14,337 nucleotides of DNA from an uncultured Acetatifactor sp. (GTDB taxonomy: Bacteria; Bacillota; Clostridia; Lachnospirales; Lachnospiraceae). A program made the position numbers and the translations under genes. Below, piece after piece: positions 1 through 6,519 of this stretch (position 1 is its first letter; every line of letters starts with the position of its first letter). The notes under the pieces are model-generated. The model did not search any database. It saw nothing but the letters and a program-made list of their open reading frames with translations, and was not told the origin of the DNA. The stretch spans positions 1-14,337 of the forward strand of contig CANRZC010000023.1 of NCBI GenBank assembly GCA_947644185.1, read 5' to 3'.

Positions 1-75
1 GATAAAGAAGAAATTTTTGATATCATAAAAGAAATAAGAATAAAACTTCCAGAAGGAGACATTTTATGGAAATAG
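1..75 (+). CDS. C-terminal end of an unrecognised protein (partial)
   Basis: An open frame enters from the left edge and stops at TAG 73-75. The last 24 residues are charged and probably helical, with an EEIFDIIKEIR stretch and the ending EGDILWK. Its stop lies inside the next gene, so the two overlap by 10 bases and the Shine-Dalgarno of the next gene (AGAAGGAGA, 51-59) is inside this one. That arrangement suggests translational coupling. The piece is too short to assign a family. The frame could also be open by chance, but the overlap pattern favours a real gene end. Confidence 0.5.
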   Translation, partial: DKEEIFDIIKEIRIKLPEGDILWK

Positions 76-677
76 CAAATAGGAAGACTTTCTATACGGA
101 AGAGGACTATGAAAATCTGCCGGATGATGTCAGGGCCGAGTTGATCGACGGGAAATTTTACGATATGGCATCCCCCAGCAGAATTCACCAGGAGATATTA
201 AGCGAATTACATCTTGTGATTGGAAACCATATCAAATCAAAAGGCGGTGCCTGCAGGGTTTACCCAGCTCCTTTTGCAGTAAAACTATTTCGCGCTCGGG
301 ATACTATCGTGGAGCCGGACATCAGCGTGATCTGTGACAGGGACAAGCTTACAGACAGGGGCTGCAGTGGTGCGCCGGATTGGATCATTGAGATTATTTC
401 TCCCGGCAATCCCAGCCATGACTATATCCGCAAGCTAAATCTCTACGCGGATGCTGGGGTGAGAGAATATTGGATCGTAGATCCCATGGTGAGAGAGGTT
501 GCTGTGTATTATCTGGAAAATAGAACCTTTCGCGCCAAAGCCTATACCTTCCAGGATACGGTCAAAGTCAACATTTTTGATAATTTCAGTATTGATTTCC
601 GAGCGCTGGATATAACTGGAAGAGAGATATCGTCAAACTATATACAAGGCATGAAACGGCCCAATGGCCCGCAATGA
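66..677 (+). CDS. Uma2 family (DUF820) restriction-endonuclease-fold protein
   Basis: The 203-residue protein has the standard Uma2 layout. ELIDGKFYDMASPS (from E25) is followed by H41, then VEPDIS with D85, then IIEIISPG with E109, then K123 and the GVREYWIVDP block. D85, E109 and K123 form the PD-(D/E)XK-type acidic/lysine set of this fold, so the putative active site is intact. The length is normal for the family. ATG 66 follows AGAAGGAGA at good spacing. Family members are annotated as putative endonucleases and are multiplied in many bacteria, but the physiological role is poorly established. It overlaps the upstream partial gene and sits 18 bases before the D-aminopeptidase gene, so the three may share a transcript. 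No partner of a known restriction or toxin-antitoxin system is visible. Confidence 0.88.
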   Translation: MEIANRKTFYTEEDYENLPDDVRAELIDGKFYDMASPSRIHQEILSELHLVIGNHIKSKGGACRVYPAPFAVKLFRARDTIVEPDISVICDRDKLTDRGCSGAPDWIIEIISPGNPSHDYIRKLNLYADAGVREYWIVDPMVREVAVYYLENRTFRAKAYTFQDTVKVNIFDNFSIDFRALDITGREISSNYIQGMKRPNGPQ

Positions 678-695
678 CGAAAGGAGAAAGCAATC

Positions 696-1508
696 ATGGA
701 AAAGCTGCTAAAGGGAAAGAAGTTCTATATCGGGGTGGACTGCGAGGGCGTGGCCTGTGTGGTGGGAGAGCCGGGAAATGGCCTGGGCGCAGGGGAACAG
801 TATCGCTTTGCCGCAAAACAGGCTACCAGGGAGGCCAATGCTGCCGCGGAGGCTCTTTTTGAGCTGGGGGCAGAGCAAGTGGTGATCTGGGACAACCACG
901 GCACAGGTTGCAACCTGGACTATGACCTGCTGGACTCTCGGGTACATATCACCTTGGGAAGCGGGCACAGGGGAAGATTTCCTCTGCTGGACCAGAGCTT
1001 TGCGGGGGTTATGTTCATTGGATACCACGCCAGAGAGAATACCGTGAACGGCGTTCTGGCCCACACCTATTCCTCTAAGGCCTACCAGTATTTCAAGCTG
1101 GAGGGGCGGGAATTGGGAGAGATGGAGATAGATGCCGCCTTTGCTGCCTTGAAAGACGTGCCTGTGGTACTGTGCGTATCCGACTACTGCGCTATAGAGC
1201 AGGCCAGGGAAAGCTTTCCCTGGGCAGAGACCGTTATAACCAAAAAGGGCTTAAGCTGGACTAGTGCTGTGAGCAAACATCCGCTGGCTGTGTGCGAAGA
1301 GATAAAGGCTGCGGTGGGCCGGGCAGCAGAACGCTTGCAGGAAATGGAATGCTACAGATTGCCATCCCCGCTGGAAGTGGAGATTCGCTATAAAAGGATG
1401 GAAGACGCGTCCAGAGACAACCTGGTAGATCAGAATGGAAAGCCTTTTGCACGGACAGATGCCTTTACCCGCAAGGGCATTATGGACAGCATAGAGGATC
1501 TGTTCTGA
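696..1508 (+). CDS. dppA: M55 family D-aminopeptidase (DppA-like)
   Basis: The 270 residues match the length and motif order of zinc-dependent M55 D-aminopeptidases, which release N-terminal D-amino acids from short peptides such as D-Ala-D-Ala. Visible metal and catalytic positions are the N-terminal GVDCEG (D15, E17), DNHG (H68), GYHA (H111), LAHTYSS (H123) and GEMEIDAA (E142). They correspond to the Asp, Glu, His, His, His and Glu set known from Bacillus subtilis DppA. No signal peptide is seen, so it is probably cytoplasmic. The ATG at 696 follows AAAGGAG and is preferred over the ATG at 674, which opens a different short frame. The gene converges on the AraC gene with 14 bases between stops, and no clear terminator lies between them. 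The family name in B. subtilis is dppA; here the peptide transporter genes that accompany it there are absent from the window. Confidence 0.87.
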   Translation: MEKLLKGKKFYIGVDCEGVACVVGEPGNGLGAGEQYRFAAKQATREANAAAEALFELGAEQVVIWDNHGTGCNLDYDLLDSRVHITLGSGHRGRFPLLDQSFAGVMFIGYHARENTVNGVLAHTYSSKAYQYFKLEGRELGEMEIDAAFAALKDVPVVLCVSDYCAIEQARESFPWAETVITKKGLSWTSAVSKHPLAVCEEIKAAVGRAAERLQEMECYRLPSPLEVEIRYKRMEDASRDNLVDQNGKPFARTDAFTRKGIMDSIEDLF

Positions 1509-1522
1509 GGAAAAGTGGGAAA

Positions 1523-2347
1523 TCAGGACTGAATTTTTTGTATCACAGGTCGTTTCCCCTCTTCTGAGGGGGCATATCCGAAATATTTTACATAATCTCG
1601 GTAGAAAGTGGAATAGTCCAGGAAGCTGTAGGCAAACGCAACTTCTGTGGGCTTTTTTCCTGCACGGATTTCCCGCTGGGCGCAGATGAGTTTTTTGGAT
1701 ATGATATACTGCTTTGGCGTGATTTTCATGTGTCTTAAGAACAATTGGTGCAGATAGCTCTTTGTGATATGGAGCTCCTGACAGAGAGACTCTATGGTCA
1801 GGGGCATGGTAATATTCTCCTTGATATAGGTGACAGAGGCGTGGATGAGAGGATTGCTGGTGCAGGCGCCCTCCTGGTTGGTCTCGCCGGAAGCTAAAAC
1901 TACGTTGTACAGGATTTCCTCCACCAGATGCAACAGCACATTTTGTAGCTCTGGGCCCTGGAAGTGACGGCTGTAGTAGTCAAATTTTCGGAACAGATCG
2001 GAGATCAGCGCATTGCCGTCAAAGTGGATGACACTCAGGTCCTGAGGAATCCGTCCGTAAATTCCTGAGGTCATTTTTTGCTCATTAAAGAGCACATTAT
2101 ATCGCTCATATTCCGTGGCACCGTTGGCCTGCATGGAATGGATTTCGCCAGGTCTGGACAGGATCAGACAGTTTTTGGCCAGAGGATATACATGGCCATC
2201 CAGACAGTAGGACATCTTTCCTTTCTTTAGAAAAATCAACTCGCAGATATCATGCTGATGAAGCTGAAAGGGCATGGGCGCATCGAAATGTACGTGGTTA
2301 AAATAGCAGTCCTCGGACTGGTATGCGGAAAATGTGGTTTTGGACAT
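1523..2347 (-). CDS. AraC family transcriptional regulator with N-terminal cupin domain
   Basis: From the ATG at 2347 the protein is 274 residues. The N-terminal half is a sugar-sensing cupin: an HQHDICEL stretch with the HxH...E pattern, then LSRPGEIHSM. The C-terminal third is the double helix-turn-helix AraC domain, starting near PLTIESLCQELHITKSYL and ending with FLDYSTFYRDYVKYFGYAPSE. The frame can be extended to a TTG at 2383, but that codon lies about 7 bases from the predicted transcription start, whereas ATG 2347 has AGAAAGG 7 bases upstream. The gene is divergent from the oxidoreductase/nagB/nagA operon, the usual position for a local regulator of that operon. Effector and sign of control are not readable from sequence. 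Confidence 0.9.
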   Translation of the reverse strand: MSKTTFSAYQSEDCYFNHVHFDAPMPFQLHQHDICELIFLKKGKMSYCLDGHVYPLAKNCLILSRPGEIHSMQANGATEYERYNVLFNEQKMTSGIYGRIPQDLSVIHFDGNALISDLFRKFDYYSRHFQGPELQNVLLHLVEEILYNVVLASGETNQEGACTSNPLIHASVTYIKENITMPLTIESLCQELHITKSYLHQLFLRHMKITPKQYIISKKLICAQREIRAGKKPTEVAFAYSFLDYSTFYRDYVKYFGYAPSEEGKRPVIQKIQS

Positions 2348-2396
2348 AGGCTGCCTTTCTCTGCCAGGAGGCTTACATTGCAACGATTATGCAGCT

Positions 2397-2425
2397 ATTA
2401 TAAGACAAGAGTTTACTTTTTGCAA
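2397..2425 (-). promoter_or_regulatory. Predicted sigma-A promoter for the AraC regulator gene
   Basis: Read on the - strand, TTGCAA (2425-2420) and a perfect TATAAT (2402-2397) are separated by 17 bases. Transcription would start near 2390, giving a leader of about 43 bases to the ATG at 2347. This supports the downstream start codon for the regulator. Confidence 0.6.
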
Positions 2426-2447
2426 TATAGGAAAGGATTTTTTGCGC

Positions 2448-2475
2448 TTTACCTGGCAAAAAATTAAGATATAAT
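2448..2475 (+). promoter_or_regulatory. Predicted sigma-A promoter for the oxidoreductase-nagB-nagA operon
   Basis: TTTACC (2448-2453) is followed after 16 bases by a perfect TATAAT (2470-2475). The predicted start near 2482 leaves about 75 bases of leader to the ATG at 2558. The promoter faces away from the AraC gene promoter, and the two -35 boxes are about 22 bases apart, so one bound regulator could affect both. No dyad in the gap stands out enough to name an operator. Confidence 0.55.
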
Positions 2476-2557
2476 AAAAGCACAAAGCATGAAAGCAGGG
2501 AGAGAAAAGTTCCCAGGAAACAGGTTGGCAAAAGGAAAAGAAAGGATGGGACCACAT

Positions 2558-3628
2558 ATGGAGAGAGTAAAGATCGCCATAATTGGCCAGGGCAGAAGCG
2601 GCCGGGACATTCACGGTGCATTCCTGAAAAAGGAAGAGAATGTGTATTTTGAAGTGGTGGCTGTGGTGGAAGCAGATGAATCCAGGCGAAAGAGAGCGGA
2701 GGAAGAGTATCCCGGATGCACAGGATATAGCGACTATAGGGAGCTATTTGGGCGGGAGGATATTAAGCTGGTGGTAAATGCTACCTATTCGGAGATGCAT
2801 TACGCCATCACAAAGGATCTATTGCAGCATCATTTCCATGTGCTGGTGGAGAAGCCCTTTGCCCGCAACTACTATGAGTGCTGCGACCTGATCAATACGG
2901 CCCGAGAAAACGGAGTGGTGGTGGCTGTGTTCCAGCAGACATTTTTTGCCCCCTATTATCTGGCGGCAAAGGAGGTAGCTGACAGCGGGAAGCTGGGAGA
3001 CATCAAACAGGTCAGCATTCGCTTCAATGGACTTGCCAGGCGATGGGACTGGCAGACCCTGCAGAAGAAAATGGGCGGAAGCGTGTACAATACAGGGCCG
3101 CATCCTCTGGGAATTGCGCTGGGCTTTTTGGACTTTGACAAAGAGACGCAGGTGGCTTTCTCAAAGCTGGATATGGCTCTCACCAGTGGAGATGCGGAAG
3201 ACTATGCAAAAATAGTCTTAACTGCACCTGGAAGGCCTGTGGTGGATGTGGAGATCAATTCTACGGATGCCTTCAGCGATTACAATATCAAGCTCCAGGG
3301 CTCTAGGGGAACTTATCAGAGTACCCCCCAGAGCTACAAGATGAAATATATCATAGAGGGGGAGAATCCCCCCCAGCCTGTGATTGAAGAAAGCCTGCAG
3401 GACGCAGAGGGACTGCCTATCTATTGTCAAGAGGATCTCAAGGTGCATGAGGAGACAGGCAGCTTTTCCGGCACTGCCTTTGATGTGGGCACCCGGAGCC
3501 TGTATGAGAATCTCTATGCAGTGCTGACAAAGGGAGCTCCTCTTACCGTAAAGAGTGAGGACGTGGCCAAAATCGTGCGAGTGATTGAATATGTACATGG
3601 CGAAACGCCTCTGGAAGTGAGATACTAA
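2558..3628 (+). CDS. Gfo/Idh/MocA family oxidoreductase, first of three
   Basis: From the ATG at 2558 the protein is 356 residues, typical for this NAD(P)-dependent sugar/inositol dehydrogenase family. An N-terminal Rossmann strand ends in GQGRSG (10-15). EKP with the conserved lysine is at 98-100, and the C-terminal substrate domain carries YNTGPHP with H182. The position four residues before this histidine, usually Asp in inositol dehydrogenase-like members, is N178, and the Asp often found three after it is Gly. The substrate may therefore differ from the classical one. The frame is open further upstream (2489), but the family homology begins at MERVKIAIIG. ATG 2546 is an alternative start. 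It opens the operon and is followed by a stem-loop and a second family member. The substrate cannot be named. Confidence 0.9.
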   Translation: MERVKIAIIGQGRSGRDIHGAFLKKEENVYFEVVAVVEADESRRKRAEEEYPGCTGYSDYRELFGREDIKLVVNATYSEMHYAITKDLLQHHFHVLVEKPFARNYYECCDLINTARENGVVVAVFQQTFFAPYYLAAKEVADSGKLGDIKQVSIRFNGLARRWDWQTLQKKMGGSVYNTGPHPLGIALGFLDFDKETQVAFSKLDMALTSGDAEDYAKIVLTAPGRPVVDVEINSTDAFSDYNIKLQGSRGTYQSTPQSYKMKYIIEGENPPQPVIEESLQDAEGLPIYCQEDLKVHEETGSFSGTAFDVGTRSLYENLYAVLTKGAPLTVKSEDVAKIVRVIEYVHGETPLEVRY

Positions 3629-3664
3629 AAAACTGCCCAGGGTCAGTATACCAGACGCAGGCGG

Positions 3665-3688
3665 CGGGCAGAGCATAGCCTCTGCCCG
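3665..3688 (+). other. Stem-loop between two oxidoreductase genes
   Basis: CGGGCAGAG (3665-3673) and CTCTGCCCG (3680-3688) form a perfect 9-bp GC-rich stem with a 6-base loop. No T-run follows, so it is not a standard intrinsic terminator. A role in mRNA stability or processing between the first and second operon genes is more likely. Confidence 0.6.
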
Positions 3689-3730
3689 GGAAAAGGAAAG
3701 GGCCTAAGGGCCAGAATAAGAGAGGTAAAT

Positions 3731-4591
3731 ATGCGAAAGGTAGCCATATTAGGATGCGAAAATTCCCATGCGGATTTTTTCCTGGAATATTTCCTGGAGA
3801 AAAAAGTGGTGGAGGATGTGGAGGTCGTGGGCATTTACAGCGACGAGCCAGAGGCAATGAAAAAGCTTCAAGACAGATTTGGCGTCAAGGGGATGGAGCG
3901 ATACGATGAACTGGTGGGAAAGCTGGACGGCCTGATCATAACAGCCCGTCACGGCGACAACCATTACAAGTATGCAAAGCCCTATCTGGAAGATGGAATT
4001 CCCATGTTCATTGACAAGCCTGTGACCGTGTCTGAGGAAGATGCAGAGAGCTTTAGACGGGAGCTGGAGGAGAGGAAAATTCCAGTGAGCGGAGGCTCTA
4101 TGTGTATGTATGACGGGCTGGTGCAGGAGCTGAAGAAAGCGGTGCAAAATCAGACCTATGGCGCTGTCTACGGCGGATACCTGAAGTCTCCTGTGTCTTT
4201 AAACAATAACTACGGCGGATTTTATTTCTACTCCCAGCATTTGGTGCAGGTGCTGTGCGAGATTTTTGGATATTATCCCAAAGCCGTCCAGGTATTCCCT
4301 AGGGAAAATACCTATACCTGTGTCTTCCATTATGCGGATTATGATGTGACAGGCCTGTATGTGGATGGGAACTATACCTATTATGCAGGCATTAGCTGTG
4401 AAAAGGAATATGTGGGTGGTGCATACGCCCTGGAGGGCTGCCCGGAAAGAGAGGTGGAGGCCTTCTACCATATTCTCACGGGAGGGGCTCAGGAAATGAG
4501 CTATGCAGACTTTTTTGCGCCAGTGTATGTGCTGAATGCGCTCTACCGCTCTGCGCAAAGCGGCAAACAAGAGACGATAGGGTATGTTTGA
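3731..4591 (+). CDS. Gfo/Idh/MocA family oxidoreductase, second (short form)
   Basis: This 286-residue protein is shorter than the usual 330-380. The N-terminus VAILGCENSHADFF keeps the first Rossmann strand but has GCENSH in place of the GxGxxG loop. The conserved lysine motif is DKP at 95-97. The C-terminal domain carries GGFYFYSQH with H170 in the catalytic histidine position, but the residue four before it is Phe, not Asp. Cofactor binding and chemistry may therefore be altered, although this N-terminus recurs in a recognisable subgroup of the family. ATG 3731 follows GAGAGG. It sits 102 bases after the first oxidoreductase and just before the nagB-like gene, clearly in the same operon. 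The substrate is unknown; an isomerase- or lyase-like or purely binding role is possible. Confidence 0.8.
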   Translation: MRKVAILGCENSHADFFLEYFLEKKVVEDVEVVGIYSDEPEAMKKLQDRFGVKGMERYDELVGKLDGLIITARHGDNHYKYAKPYLEDGIPMFIDKPVTVSEEDAESFRRELEERKIPVSGGSMCMYDGLVQELKKAVQNQTYGAVYGGYLKSPVSLNNNYGGFYFYSQHLVQVLCEIFGYYPKAVQVFPRENTYTCVFHYADYDVTGLYVDGNYTYYAGISCEKEYVGGAYALEGCPEREVEAFYHILTGGAQEMSYADFFAPVYVLNALYRSAQSGKQETIGYV

Positions 4592-4623
4592 AGGGTGAGA
4601 GAACATCCATAGGGGGTATGAGA

Positions 4624-5382
4624 ATGATATTACAGGAAATACAGACAGAGGAGTTGACTACCTATGTCTATGAAGATCGTGCCAAAATGGGAAAGGCAGC
4701 CGCGCAGGCAGCCGCCCTGGCTATCAGGAGGACTGTGGAGGAGAAGGGGGAGGCCAATGTGATTTTTGCAGCGGCGCCCTCCCAGAATGAAATGCTGGAG
4801 GCATTGCTTGCAGAGGATATAGATTTCTCCAAAGTCAATGGATTCCACATGGACGAGTATATGGGCTTAGGACCTGGGGATGCCCAGTCCTTTGCCACCT
4901 ATCTGACAGAGCATCTATTCGGAAAGGTGACATTCAAATCTGTGCATTTCATAGATGCAAGGGGGGAGGTAAGGGAAGTCTGCCAAAGGTATGAGGCGCT
5001 TCTTACAAAATATCCTCCGGATGTGGTGTGCATGGGCATTGGGGAAAACGGTCATATTGCTTTTAACGACCCGCCCACAGCGGACTTTCAGGATCCTGCA
5101 ATGATTAAGATAGTGGAACTGGAGGAAGTCTGCAGAAAGCAGCAGGTACATGACGGATGCTTTGAAAGCCTGCAGAAAGTGCCTACCCATGCGCTGACCC
5201 TGACAGTGCCTGCGCTTATGGCGGCCAGGTACATTATCTGTACAGTGCCTGGGCCCACAAAGGCAGAGGCAGTGGAGAAGATGCTTCGGGGTAAAGTAGG
5301 GGAGCACTGCCCGGCCACGGCGCTGCGCAGGCATGCTCACGCAGAGATGTTTTTGGACGCAGATAGTGCCTCTCGCCTGTAG
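4624..5382 (+). CDS. nagB: NagB-like glucosamine-6-phosphate deaminase/isomerase family protein
   Basis: The 252 residues fit the NagB/6-phosphogluconolactonase fold, whose deaminase members convert glucosamine-6-phosphate to fructose-6-phosphate plus ammonia. Visible are FHMDEYMG (D77), GIGENGHIAFNDPP (N142, H144, D149), GPTKAEAV with the conserved Lys, and CPATALRRH near the end. Compared with E. coli NagB, the catalytic His is kept. Asp141 is Asn, as in some Gram-positive enzymes, and Glu148 is Asp. The usual PTG-type phosphate loop is replaced by AAAPSQN. These features match a subgroup often annotated as glucosamine-6-phosphate deaminase without much biochemistry. The start at 4624 is chosen because AGGGGG (4611-4616) lies 7 bases before it; the frame extends to a TTG at 4588 that overlaps the preceding gene. 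Confidence 0.85.
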   Translation: MILQEIQTEELTTYVYEDRAKMGKAAAQAAALAIRRTVEEKGEANVIFAAAPSQNEMLEALLAEDIDFSKVNGFHMDEYMGLGPGDAQSFATYLTEHLFGKVTFKSVHFIDARGEVREVCQRYEALLTKYPPDVVCMGIGENGHIAFNDPPTADFQDPAMIKIVELEEVCRKQQVHDGCFESLQKVPTHALTLTVPALMAARYIICTVPGPTKAEAVEKMLRGKVGEHCPATALRRHAHAEMFLDADSASRL

Positions 5383-5417
5383 TCATCTGGCCGAAGGAAA
5401 GAGAATGGAGAGAAAAA

Positions 5418-6395
5418 GTGAAGATACTGTTTAACGGTTTCCGACATGGACATATTGATTTACTTTACAGACAGGCAGTGAAAACACCAGAACTCCAGGT
5501 GGCAGCCTGTCTGGAGGAGGATGAGGCGGCTGCCAGTGCCGCCGTTTCCCGTCTGGGGCTTTCCATAGACCAGGGCAGCTACCAGGAATGGCTTTCGAAG
5601 GATATTGATATAGTGGCTATCGGCGGGAAATACGGGGAGAGAGGGCAGGCAGTGATCAAAGCGCTGCAGGCAGGAAAGCATGTGATTTCGGACAAGCCTC
5701 TGTGCACCAGCCTGGAGGAGCTTTTGGAGATCCGTAGGCTCACAGAGGAAAAGAATCTGAAAATCGGCTGTATGCTGGAGCTGCGAGACATGCCCTGTGC
5801 TGTCAGGGCCAGAGGGCTTTTGCGGGAGGGCAGACTGGGCCAGGTGCGCAATCTATCCTTTACGGGCCAACACTGCATTGACTATGCCCATCGGCCTGCC
5901 TGGTACTTTGAGAAGGGGATGCACGGAGGGACCATCAATGATCTGGCCATCCACGGAATTGATCTGGTGAGGGATTTGACAGGCTTAGAGATTGAGAAAG
6001 TGGACGGCGTGCGAACATGGAATTCCTATGCGGATAGGAATAGAGACTTTGAAGACAGCGCTGTATTCATAGCGCGGCTGACCAATGGGGCAGAGCTTTT
6101 GGCGGATGTGTCCTACAGTGCGCCATCCCAGGTATTTTCCATGCCTACCTATTGGAATTTCAAGATCTGGTGCGAAAGGGGGCTTTTGACCTTTCATTAT
6201 ACGGACAGCACAGTGACGGTCTTTGAGGAGGGTGTCCAGGAGCCCCAGGTGTTGGAAGGGATTGTTCCCGAGAAAGGGTATTTTGAAAAGTTTTTGGAGG
6301 AAGTAAATTCCCCTTCCAGAGAGATTACGGAAAGTGTGTTGGATTCCACCAGGACAGCTCTTTGGCTCCAACGGGAGGCGGATGCAAGAAAGTAG
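5418..6395 (+). CDS. Gfo/Idh/MocA family oxidoreductase, third
   Basis: The 325-residue protein starts at GTG 5418, 7 bases after GGAG. The N-terminus ILFNGFRHGHIDL is a Rossmann strand with a non-standard glycine loop. The lysine motif is DKP at 92-94. The substrate domain has GGTINDLAIHGID, with D175, H179 and D182: the complete Asp-x3-His-x2-Asp pattern of active dehydrogenases in the family. Of the three oxidoreductases in this operon it is the only one with the full pattern. A likely job is NAD(P)-dependent oxidation or reduction of a sugar hydroxyl or keto group. It lies between nagB and nagA, which ties it to amino-sugar metabolism. It looks distinct from the other two and does not read as a recent duplicate. 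Confidence 0.88.
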   Translation: MKILFNGFRHGHIDLLYRQAVKTPELQVAACLEEDEAAASAAVSRLGLSIDQGSYQEWLSKDIDIVAIGGKYGERGQAVIKALQAGKHVISDKPLCTSLEELLEIRRLTEEKNLKIGCMLELRDMPCAVRARGLLREGRLGQVRNLSFTGQHCIDYAHRPAWYFEKGMHGGTINDLAIHGIDLVRDLTGLEIEKVDGVRTWNSYADRNRDFEDSAVFIARLTNGAELLADVSYSAPSQVFSMPTYWNFKIWCERGLLTFHYTDSTVTVFEEGVQEPQVLEGIVPEKGYFEKFLEEVNSPSREITESVLDSTRTALWLQREADARK

Positions 6396-6519
6396 GCCAA
6401 AGGGGGCAGGAGACAGACAGTAAAGGCTGCTGGAAGCGACGGAGAAAGGTGACAGACAAAAGACGGGGTCGGAAGAATCAAAGAAAAGAAGCAGAGGGAT
6501 ACAATGGGAGGCCATGGGC

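Noticed and set aside
674..862. Short + strand frame overlapping the D-aminopeptidase start
   Set aside because: It is in a different frame from the clear M55 protein and its product is Gly/Arg-rich low-complexity.
1509..1545. Terminator between the convergent dppA and araC genes
   Set aside because: Only a 3-4 bp stem (TCAG/CTGA) precedes the T-run, and it lies in the regulator coding end; too weak to call.
2440..2462. Possible catabolite (cre) box near the operon promoter
   Set aside because: The sequence around GCGCTTTACC matches the cre consensus only in part; too many mismatches to claim.
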